The translations under genes were made by a program, and so were the position numbers. The notes beneath the pieces are model-generated. The model had not been told where the DNA came from and did no database searches. It worked only from the letters and a program-made list of their open reading frames with translations. A stretch of DNA of 64,000 nucleotides from Burkholderiaceae bacterium. Lineage in GTDB: Bacteria; Pseudomonadota; Gammaproteobacteria; Burkholderiales; Burkholderiaceae_E. This document shows positions 57,321-64,000 of the stretch, piece by piece; the first letter of the stretch is position 1, and every line of letters begins with the position of its first letter. The stretch covers positions 62,001 to 126,000 of the forward strand of contig JAMLIN010000004.1 in the NCBI GenBank assembly GCA_023954135.1, read 5' to 3'.

Positions 57321-58553
57321 ATGAGCAAGCGAAGCCTCGACGGAATACGTGTCCTGGATCTGTCGCGGGTCCTCGCCGGCCCGTGGTGCGGCCAGAACCT
57401 CGGCGATCTCGGCGCCGACGTCATCAAGGTCGAACGGCCGGGCGCCGGCGACGACACCCGCGGCTGGGGTCCGCCCTTCCTCGCCGACCGCGAGGGCCGG
57501 GAGACCCGCGACGCCGCCTACTACCTGGCGGCCAACCGGAACAAGCGCTCGATCGTGCTCGACATCGCGAGCCCGGCCGGACAGCAGGCGGTGCGCGACC
57601 TCGCCCGCCACTGCGACGTCGTCATCGAGAACTACAAGCTCGGCCAGCTGGCCCGCTACGGCCTCGACTACGAAGGGCTGCGGGCGGTGCGCCCCGACAT
57701 CGTCTACTGCTCGATCACCGGCTTCGGCCAGACCGGCCCCCTGGCGCCGCGCCCCGGCTACGACTTCATCATCCAGGCGATGGGCGGGCTGATGTCGGTC
57801 ACCGGCGAGGCCGACGATCGCCCCGGCGGCGGGCCGCAGAAGGTCGGCGTCGCGGTGACCGATCTCATGACCGGCATGTACGCGACCCAGGCGATCATCG
57901 CCGCCCTCTTCCACCGCGAGCGCACCGGCGAAGGACAGTACATCGACATGGCGCTGCTCGACACCGCGGTGGCGATGCTCGCCAACATGAACACCAACTA
58001 CCTGGTGAGCGGCACGCCCCCGCACCGCTGGGGCAACGCCCATCCGAACGTCGTCCCCTACCAGGCGTTCCGCTGCGCCGACCAGTGGATGATCGTCGCG
58101 GTCGGCAACGACGGCCAGTTCGCCCGGATGTGCGAGATCGGCGGCCGGTCGGCGCTGGCCGCCGATCCGCGCTTTGCCAGCAACGCCGACCGGATCCGCA
58201 ATCGCGAGGTGCTGATCCCGCTGGTGGCGGGGATGATCGCCGAGCGCACGATGAACGAATGGATCACCGCCTTCGAGGCGGCCGGCGTGCCTTGCGGGCC
58301 GATCAACGACCTCGCCCAGGTCTTCGAGATGCCCCAGGTGCAGGCGCGCGGCCTGCGGGTGGACATCGAGCGCGAGGACGCCGGGCCGGTCCCGCTGGTG
58401 GGCAGCCCCATCAGGTTCTCGGCCACGCCGGTTCGCTACGACCTGCCGCCGCCCCGCTTGGGCGAGCACACCGAGGCGGTGCTGCGCGAAGTCGCCGGCT
58501 ACGACGACGCGCGCCTCGCCCCGCTGCTCGAGCGCGCGGCGCAGGAACGCTAG
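57321..58553 (+). CDS. Family III CoA-transferase (CaiB/BaiF)
   Basis: The 410-residue enzyme has GIRVLDLSRVLAGPWCGQNLGDLGADVIKVERPGAGDDTRGWGPPF and Asp in AVTDLMTGMYA (about residue 178), the likely catalytic aspartate. SITGFGQTGPLAPRPGYDF is typical of succinyl-CoA:dicarboxylate and related transferases. The start is 57321 or 57312. It is followed after 15 bases by a histidine kinase, an unusual partner that suggests the two-component system may sense the transferase's acid. Confidence 0.88.
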   Translation: MSKRSLDGIRVLDLSRVLAGPWCGQNLGDLGADVIKVERPGAGDDTRGWGPPFLADREGRETRDAAYYLAANRNKRSIVLDIASPAGQQAVRDLARHCDVVIENYKLGQLARYGLDYEGLRAVRPDIVYCSITGFGQTGPLAPRPGYDFIIQAMGGLMSVTGEADDRPGGGPQKVGVAVTDLMTGMYATQAIIAALFHRERTGEGQYIDMALLDTAVAMLANMNTNYLVSGTPPHRWGNAHPNVVPYQAFRCADQWMIVAVGNDGQFARMCEIGGRSALAADPRFASNADRIRNREVLIPLVAGMIAERTMNEWITAFEAAGVPCGPINDLAQVFEMPQVQARGLRVDIEREDAGPVPLVGSPIRFSATPVRYDLPPPRLGEHTEAVLREVAGYDDARLAPLLERAAQER

Positions 58554-58568
58554 GAGCCGGCAGCCGCC

Positions 58569-60581
58569 ATGCTCGCGAGCAGCCTGGCGATGGCGCACGA
58601 CGAGCCGGCCAGCGCGTCGGAACGCCGGGCGCGCTGGTCGGCCATCGTCATCGTGGCGGCGCTGGTGGTACTGCTGGGCACCACCCTCTGGCTCGCGTTC
58701 CGCTACGAGCAGACCGAGAAGCAGGAGAGTCTCTCGGTCGACGTCAGGGCGGCGGCTTCGACCATCCGCTCGCGCCTGCGCGAGACCGAGCAGGCCCTGC
58801 TGCTCAGCGCATCGGAGCTGCGGCGCGAGGATGGGGAAACCCGGTTCCGCCAGGCCGCCCGCGAGCTGGTGATCCACAATCCCGCGCTGCTGCGCATCGA
58901 GCGCCGCCGCGCCGATGGCACCCTGGTCGACGCGGTCGACGCGCCGGCGCCCCGGCCGCGGGTCGACGAGGCCCACCGGATCCGGATCCCGCTGCCCACC
59001 CAGCTGGCCCTGTCGGCCGCCGGAGGGGGCGAGCGGCTCGCCTACAGCCGTCCTCACTACCTCCAGATCACCGAGGGCACCGGCTTCGAGGTGATCGAGC
59101 TGGCGGCGAGCGAGCCGGTCGACGGCGGCGACGTGCTCTTCGCCGTCTACTCGCTGCCGCGCGTGCTCGATGTCTTCCTGCCGGCCGAGCTCATCGCCGG
59201 CAACCAGGTCATGTTCACCGAGGCCGACGGCACCTTGATCGCGCGCGCGACCCACGGCGCCAAGGGCCGCGGCACCTATGTCGCGGGAGCCCCGCTCGAG
59301 CTCGGCGGCACCACCCTGACCCTGCGCGCGGACAGCATGCAGGGGCCGCCGAAGCTGATCCCGAACCTCCTTGCCGCCATGCTGGTCGCCGTCACCGGCG
59401 CGCTCGCGCTGAGCGTCGGCCTGCTGTGGCGCGACGTGCGCCTGCGCACCCGCACCGAGCAGGCGCTGCGCGCCCAGCACGCGTTTCGCAAGGCCATGGA
59501 GGATTCGCTCATCACCGGACTGCGGGCCCGCGACAACGAGGGGCGGATCACCTACGTCAATCCGGCCTTCTGCGAGATGACCGGCTTCTCGATGGAGGAG
59601 CTCATCGGGCACAGCCCCCCGATGCCCTTCTGGCGGCCCGAGACCGCCGACGCCTACGCCCAGCGCGAATCGGAGATACACATGCTGTCGGCGGCCCGGC
59701 TCGGCTACGAGACGAGCTTCCGCCACAAGGACGGACATGTCTTTCCGGTGCTCATCTTCGAGACGCCGCTGATCGACGTCAGCGGCCGCAAGGCGGGCTG
59801 GATGGGCTCGATCCTGGACCTGAGCGAGCAGAAGCGCGCCGAGGAGCTCAACCGGCGCCAGCAGGAGAAGCTCCAGGAGACCGCCCGCATGGCCAGCCTC
59901 GGCGAGGTGGCGACCACCCTCTCGCACGAGCTCAACCAGCCGCTGGCGGCGATCACCAGCTATGCGACCGCCTGCGAGAACCTGCTCGAGCGCTCCGACC
60001 TCACCGCCCTGCGCGGCGCCCTGACCCGCATCCACGACCAGGCCGAGCGGGCCGGCCAGGTCATCAAGAGCGTCAACGACTTCATGCGCCGGCGCAAGCT
60101 CGAGCGCCAGCCGGTCGAGATCCGCGAGCTCATCCTTTCGCTCGAGCCACTGATCCGGCTGCAGGCGCGCAAGCACAATGTCCGCATCGCCTGGCGCAGC
60201 ACCGGGGACACGAGAGTGATGGGCGATCGCACCATGCTCGAGCAGGTCCTGCTCAACCTGACCCGCAACGCGATCCAGTCGATGGCCGACACGCCGCAGC
60301 GCGATCGCTCGCTCGAGATCACCGCCACCCGACTGGACGACAGCGATCCGCCCAGCGTCGAGGTCTCGGTGCTCGACCGCGGGCACGGTGTGCCGGTCGA
60401 GGCCAGGCCGATGCTGTTCCAGGCCTTCTTCACCACGAAGAGCAGCGGCCTGGGCATCGGGCTGAGCCTGTGCCGCACCGTGATCGAGCAGCACGCCGGG
60501 CGGCTCGAGTTCGAGCCGCGGCCGGGCGGCGGCTCGCGTTTCGGGTTTACCCTTCCGGCACTGACGGAGAACGACGCATGA
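58569..60581 (+). CDS. PAS-domain sensor histidine kinase, membrane bound
   Basis: The 670-residue kinase has two membrane segments (about 24-44 and 266-286) flanking a 220-residue periplasmic sensor, a PAS domain (about 305-420), HisKA with phospho-acceptor His453 in LSHELNQPLAAI, and a HATPase domain ending near 665 (GLGIGLSLCRTVIEQHAG). It overlaps the response regulator gene by four bases. The periplasmic ligand is unknown. Confidence 0.92.
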   Translation: MLASSLAMAHDEPASASERRARWSAIVIVAALVVLLGTTLWLAFRYEQTEKQESLSVDVRAAASTIRSRLRETEQALLLSASELRREDGETRFRQAARELVIHNPALLRIERRRADGTLVDAVDAPAPRPRVDEAHRIRIPLPTQLALSAAGGGERLAYSRPHYLQITEGTGFEVIELAASEPVDGGDVLFAVYSLPRVLDVFLPAELIAGNQVMFTEADGTLIARATHGAKGRGTYVAGAPLELGGTTLTLRADSMQGPPKLIPNLLAAMLVAVTGALALSVGLLWRDVRLRTRTEQALRAQHAFRKAMEDSLITGLRARDNEGRITYVNPAFCEMTGFSMEELIGHSPPMPFWRPETADAYAQRESEIHMLSAARLGYETSFRHKDGHVFPVLIFETPLIDVSGRKAGWMGSILDLSEQKRAEELNRRQQEKLQETARMASLGEVATTLSHELNQPLAAITSYATACENLLERSDLTALRGALTRIHDQAERAGQVIKSVNDFMRRRKLERQPVEIRELILSLEPLIRLQARKHNVRIAWRSTGDTRVMGDRTMLEQVLLNLTRNAIQSMADTPQRDRSLEITATRLDDSDPPSVEVSVLDRGHGVPVEARPMLFQAFFTTKSSGLGIGLSLCRTVIEQHAGRLEFEPRPGGGSRFGFTLPALTENDA

Positions 60582-61249
60582 CATCCACGCCCGCGCCCAC
60601 CCCGACGCATCCCATCGTCTACCTGGTCGAGGACGAGCCGGTCCTCGCCGAGGCCATGGCCTTCCTGCTCAGCTCGCGCGGCATCGACACCGAGCACTTC
60701 GACAGCGGCGAAGCGTTCTGGGCCGCGATCAGCGCCCGCCGCGAATGGGCCGTCCGCCCGGGCTGCGTCCTGCTCGACGTCCGGATGCGCCAGATGTCGG
60801 GCATCGAGGTGTTCGAGCGGATCCGGGCCCGCTACCCTTCCCTGCCGGTGCCCGTCATCTTCCTGACCGGACACGGGGACATCGCGATGGCGGTGGAATC
60901 CCTGAAGAAGGGCGCCTTCGACTTCTTCGAGAAACCCTTCAACGACAACCGCCTCGTCGACCGCGTCGTCGAAGCGATCGAGGCCTCGACCCAGCGCATC
61001 GCGCTGTGCGCCAATGCCGACGAGGTCCGCGCCCGGCTCTCGCGCCTGTCGAACCGGGAGCGCGACGTGATGGCGCTGGTGCTGGCTGGCCGGCTGAACA
61101 AGGTGATCGCGATGGATCTCGGCATCAGCATGCGCACCGTCGAGGTCCATCGGGCCAACATCTTCTCCAAGATGGAAGTGCGCAGCGCCGTCGAGCTCGC
61201 CCGCCTGCTCGAATCCTGCGGACTCTCCGGCGAGACCCCCGAGACCTAG
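60578..61249 (+). CDS. FixJ/NarL-type response regulator
   Basis: The 223-residue regulator has a receiver domain with Asp67 (LLDVRM), Thr97 (FLTGHGD) and Lys119 (FFEKPF), and a C-terminal LuxR-type HTH (LSNRERDVMALVLAGRLNKVIAMDLGISMRTVEVHRANIF). It is coupled to the kinase by ATGA. Its TAG stop lies inside the left inverted repeat of the foldback element that follows, so insertion may have set its C-terminus. Confidence 0.93.
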   Translation: MTSTPAPTPTHPIVYLVEDEPVLAEAMAFLLSSRGIDTEHFDSGEAFWAAISARREWAVRPGCVLLDVRMRQMSGIEVFERIRARYPSLPVPVIFLTGHGDIAMAVESLKKGAFDFFEKPFNDNRLVDRVVEAIEASTQRIALCANADEVRARLSRLSNRERDVMALVLAGRLNKVIAMDLGISMRTVEVHRANIFSKMEVRSAVELARLLESCGLSGETPET

Positions 61250-61517
61250 GGCCTGTTCACGCTACGATCGTCCCCGCGTGAGCCCGAAAAAGGTGCGCAA
61301 TCAAGGCGCAAAGCGCAGCCGTGGCGGGGCCACGGCGAGCATTTGCAACGCCGAGTGCGCGCCTTTTTCGCGCTCACCCTGCGGGCCGGGGTCTGACAGG
61401 CCCCCATACTTCGTTGTCGGCTCCTTGCGTGGCACCCGCCACGCGCGTCGCCGACGCCTCGTCTGGCGGCCTGTCAGACCCCGGCGCGGGGACGATCGTA
61501 GCGTGAACAGGCCCTAG
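61245..61517. mobile_element. Foldback (MITE-like) element with 33-bp perfect terminal inverted repeats
   Basis: The ends 61245-61277 and 61485-61517 are perfect inverted repeats of 33 bases. Inside lie a 21-base imperfect pair (61277-61297 with 61357-61377, two mismatches) and a perfect 17-base pair (61386-61402 with 61468-61484), each with further hairpins within. The whole can fold into a three-way junction. No protein is encoded. It is either a non-autonomous transposable element or a large structured RNA/DNA element. Confidence 0.8.
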
Positions 61518-61536
61518 AGGGCCTCTTCACCCTGGA

Positions 61537-61553
61537 GGCACCGCCCCGGTGCA
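61537..61553. promoter_or_regulatory. Candidate NtrC binding site
   Basis: GGCACC-GCCCC-GGTGCA differs from the NtrC consensus TGCACC-N5-GGTGCA at one base. It lies about 95 bases upstream of the sigma-54 promoter, a usual enhancer distance. Confidence 0.55.
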
Positions 61554-61644
61554 CAGGCGGGCCCCGGCGCCCGCGAAAGGGGCGATTCCCTCGACGCCCC
61601 CGTCGGATCGCCCCGATCCGGCGCATGATGACCCGTGCCGGTGC

Positions 61645-61659
61645 TGGCACGGTTCCTGC
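61645..61659 (+). promoter_or_regulatory. Sigma-54 promoter for the urea transporter operon
   Basis: TGGCACGGTTCCTGC fits the -24/-12 consensus TGGCACG-N4-TTGC with one mismatch. It lies 61 bases before the urtA start codon. Nitrogen control through NtrC is expected for this operon. Confidence 0.7.
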
Positions 61660-61720
61660 GATCTCCCCTGCGGCTTCGAAGGCAACGAGCCGATTCGACA
61701 AATCTCGGGGGAATCAATCA

Positions 61721-62983
61721 ATGAACCGACGTTTCACTCTCAAGGCGACGGCAGCGGCCGTGGCCCTGGCCGCCCTCCCCGCATGGCTGCCCGCGCAGGC
61801 GGCCGAGACGATCAAGGTCGGCGTCCTGCACTCGCTTTCGGGAACGATGGCGATATCGGAAACCGTGCTCAAGGACGTCGCGCTGATGGCGATCGAGGAG
61901 ATCAATGCCAGCGGCGGCGTCCTCGGCAGGAAGCTAGAGCCGGTCGTCGTCGATCCCGCATCGAACTGGCCGCTGTTCGCCGAGCGGGCTCGCCAGCTCC
62001 TGACGCAGGACAAGGTCGCGGTGACCTTCGGCTGCTGGACATCGGTATCGCGCAAGTCCGTGCTGCCGGTGTACGAGGAACTGAACGGCCTGCTCTTCTA
62101 TCCCGTCCAGTACGAGGGCGAGGAACTCTCGAAGAACGTCTTCTACACCGGCGCGGCGCCCAACCAGCAGGCGATCCCGGCCGTCGAGTACCTGATGAGC
62201 GAGGATGGCGGCGGCGCGAAGCGCTGGGTGCTGCTGGGCACCGACTACGTCTATCCGCGCACCACCAACCGGATCCTGCGCGCCTTCCTGAAATCGAAGG
62301 GCGTCGCCGACGGCGACATCCTCGAGACCTACACGCCGTTCGGCCACGCCGACTACCAGACCATCGTCGCCGACATCAAGCGCTTCGCCGCCGGCGGCAA
62401 GACCGCCGTGGTCTCGACCATCAACGGCGACTCGAACGTCCCGTTCTACAAGGAGCTCGGCAACCAGGGCCTGAAGGCCACCGACGTTCCGGTGGTCGCG
62501 TTCTCGGTCGGCGAGGAGGAGCTTCGCGGCGTCGATACCCGACCCCTGGTCGGCCATCTCGCGGCCTGGAACTACTTCATGTCGCTCGACAATCCGCAGA
62601 ACACGGCCTTCACGAAGAAGTGGGCCGACTACGCGAAGGCCAAGGGCCTGTCGAGCGCATCCCGACCGCTCACCAACGACCCGATGGAGGCCACCTACAT
62701 CGGCATCCACATGTGGAAGCAGGCGGTCGAGAAGGCCGGCACCACCGACGTGGACAAGGTGATCGACGCGATGGCCGGCCAGACCTTCCAGGCGCCCTCG
62801 GGCTTTATCGCGAAGATGGACGAGCGTAACCACCACCTGCACAAGCCGGTGTTCATCGGCGAGGTGCAGGAGGACGGGCAGTTCAGCGTCGTCTGGCAGA
62901 CTCCGGGGCCGGTACGGGCCAACCCCTGGAGTCCGTTCATTCCGGGCAATGACAAGAAGAAGGACGTGCCCGACAAGAGCTAG
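61721..62983 (+). CDS. urtA: Urea ABC transporter substrate-binding protein
   Basis: UrtA binds urea in the periplasm. The 420-residue precursor has a signal peptide ([18 protein letters not shown], ending AQA) and the mature sequence [19 protein letters not shown]. It continues with the UrtA/FmdD-specific [26 protein letters not shown] and [12 protein letters not shown]. Length matches UrtA rather than amino-acid-binding LivK (about 370). It is the first gene of the urt operon. Confidence 0.94.
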   Translation: MNRRFTLKATAAAVALAALPAWLPAQAAETIKVGVLHSLSGTMAISETVLKDVALMAIEEINASGGVLGRKLEPVVVDPASNWPLFAERARQLLTQDKVAVTFGCWTSVSRKSVLPVYEELNGLLFYPVQYEGEELSKNVFYTGAAPNQQAIPAVEYLMSEDGGGAKRWVLLGTDYVYPRTTNRILRAFLKSKGVADGDILETYTPFGHADYQTIVADIKRFAAGGKTAVVSTINGDSNVPFYKELGNQGLKATDVPVVAFSVGEEELRGVDTRPLVGHLAAWNYFMSLDNPQNTAFTKKWADYAKAKGLSSASRPLTNDPMEATYIGIHMWKQAVEKAGTTDVDKVIDAMAGQTFQAPSGFIAKMDERNHHLHKPVFIGEVQEDGQFSVVWQTPGPVRANPWSPFIPGNDKKKDVPDKS

Positions 62984-62996
62984 CGCAAGCGTCCTC

Positions 62997-63017
62997 GCCG
63001 CGGCCGGTGGCCGCGGC
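62997..63017 (+). promoter_or_regulatory. Stem-loop between urtA and urtB
   Basis: GCCGCGGCC and GGCCGCGGC form a perfect nine-base stem with a GGT loop just after urtA. Such hairpins commonly stabilise the binding-protein mRNA and lower permease expression. No U-tract follows. Confidence 0.5.
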
Positions 63018-63075
63018 GCCCACCGCGCGGCCACCGTCCGGCGCCGCGTCCCCGAACCGATCCCGCCGATCCCCG

Positions 63076-64000
63076 ATGAGCCGACATACAGTCCACCCGC
63101 CGATGGCGTGGCTCGCCGCCGCATGGGCCCTCGTGCTCGCGCTGGCCGCCAGCCCGGCATTCGCCTTCACCGCCGGGCAGGCCGCTGCGATGGCCTCGGG
63201 AAGCGTCGGTGAGCGCGTCGAGGCGATTTCCGAAGCGGTGGCCGATCCCGATGCGGCGCTCGCCGCCTTCCTGCAGGCGATGCTGGAAGGGCGGGTACGC
63301 ATGCTCGATGGCCGGGCCATCATCGCGGCGGGCGACGGCAGCGCCGTCGATGCCGTCGACGGCAGCCCGGTCACCGGCATGGAAGCGGCCAGGGCCATCG
63401 TCAACAACAACCGGATGCGACGCGAGATCGCCGACGCGATCGCGTCGCTCCAGCTGTTCTCCACCGAGGACACGACTCGTCTCGAAGCGGCACGCCGCAT
63501 CGCCGACAATCCCGACCCGACGAAGCTCGTCCTGATCGAGCGCGCCGCCGCCGCCGAGCGGGTCGCCGGCATCCGCGCCCTGCTCGAGCAGGCCCGCGCG
63601 GCCATCCTGGTGGCCTCGCCCGAACGCGAGGAACGACTCGCCGCCGCCCGCACGCTCGGCGAGAGCCGGGAACCGGCGATGAAGGCGCTCCTCGAGCGAC
63701 GGCTGGCAGGCGAGCAGGCCGAGACCGACGCGGAGATCCGCAAGGCGCTCGCGACCTCGCTCGCCTCGGTCGCGCGCCGCGTCGCCATCGGGGAATACGC
63801 CGGGATCGTGTTCTCCGGCATCAGCCTCGGCAGCATCCTGCTGCTCGCCGCGCTCGGGCTCGCGATCACCTACGGCCTGATGGGCGTGATCAACCTCGCG
63901 CACGGCGAGCTGATCATGATCGGCGCCTATGCGACCTGGCTGACCCAGCAGTTCTTCCGCAACCATCTCCCGGCCTGGTTCGACACCTATCTCCTCGCCG
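63076..64000 (+). CDS. urtB: Urea ABC transporter permease UrtB (partial, runs off the window)
   Basis: The frame is open from the ATG at 63076 to the window end (308 codons). It encodes a signal segment (about 9-31, ending AFA), a helical periplasmic domain of about 200 residues typical of UrtB, and then the LivH-like permease start with [25 protein letters not shown]. It is 92 bases after urtA. The remaining membrane part and urtCDE are beyond the window. Confidence 0.9.
   Translation, partial: MSRHTVHPPMAWLAAAWALVLALAASPAFAFTAGQAAAMASGSVGERVEAISEAVADPDAALAAFLQAMLEGRVRMLDGRAIIAAGDGSAVDAVDGSPVTGMEAARAIVNNNRMRREIADAIASLQLFSTEDTTRLEAARRIADNPDPTKLVLIERAAAAERVAGIRALLEQARAAILVASPEREERLAAARTLGESREPAMKALLERRLAGEQAETDAEIRKALATSLASVARRVAIGEYAGIVFSGISLGSILLLAALGLAITYGLMGVINLAHGELIMIGAYATWLTQQFFRNHLPAWFDTYLLA

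Noticed and set aside
57155-60577. Plus-strand frame joining the CoA-transferase and kinase region to the response regulator
   Set aside because: The frame before 60578 is Arg/Pro-rich shadow of the two real genes. The regulator starts at 60578 with an ATGA overlap.

Overview
The window is a GC-rich chromosomal segment of a facultatively anaerobic betaproteobacterium, most likely Burkholderiales-like. Reasons: the lptGF / pepA-holC-valS neighbourhood, a Bug-type tripartite tricarboxylate transporter (TTT), a class I PHA synthase, an APS-type sulfate assimilation cluster, and a class III (anaerobic) ribonucleotide reductase tail at the left edge. The taxonomy is inferred from gene content only.

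Left part (1-13.4 kb): the end of the nrdD-nrdG module, then a nine-gene leftward operon (10604 to 950). It encodes two short acyl-CoA dehydrogenases, a family III CoA-transferase, a crotonase, TctC-TctB-TctA uptake, a third acyl-CoA dehydrogenase and a nitronate monooxygenase-like flavoprotein. A divergent IclR regulator and a perfect 14-bp palindrome lie at its head. Together they look like a complete 'import, activate to CoA, desaturate, isomerise/hydrate' route for an unidentified carboxylic acid. phaC follows.

Sulfur island (13.5-25.7 kb): leftward cysJ-cysI-cysG-cysH-cysD-cysN and, divergently, sbp-cysT-cysW-cysA. These cover sulfate import, activation to APS, direct reduction by an iron-sulfur APS reductase, and sulfite reduction with siroheme supply. 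A DUF1778/GNAT toxin-antitoxin pair follows.

Integrated element (26,954-34,864): about 7.9 kb inserted at the 3' end of tRNA-Ala(CGC). It carries a P4-type integrase, a small AlpA-like regulator, an SSB-like protein, a large primase/helicase and several small unknown genes. There are no capsid, terminase or conjugation genes, so it resembles a P4/PICI-type satellite or a cryptic replicon. It carries 20-bp att repeats, integrase arm-site repeats at both ends, a duplicated tRNA terminator, and two clusters of a GTTACGCC octamer that resemble a bipartite replication origin.

Middle (35-46.7 kb): a small C-terminally anchored unknown protein, an orphan DctP, a GT39 glycosyltransferase, lptG-lptF, and pepA-holC-(unknown)-valS. 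Right (46.7-57 kb): vapBC, a lipoprotein hydrolase, an orphan homodimeric-type pyruvate dehydrogenase E1 divergent from an Lrp regulator, an Rhs remnant with an Rpn-family nuclease, arfB, tusA and alaS. End (57.3-64 kb): a CoA-transferase, a PAS histidine kinase with a FixJ-type response regulator, a 273-bp foldback element with 33-bp perfect terminal inverted repeats, and the start of a urea ABC transporter (urtA, urtB partial) behind an apparent NtrC site and sigma-54 promoter.
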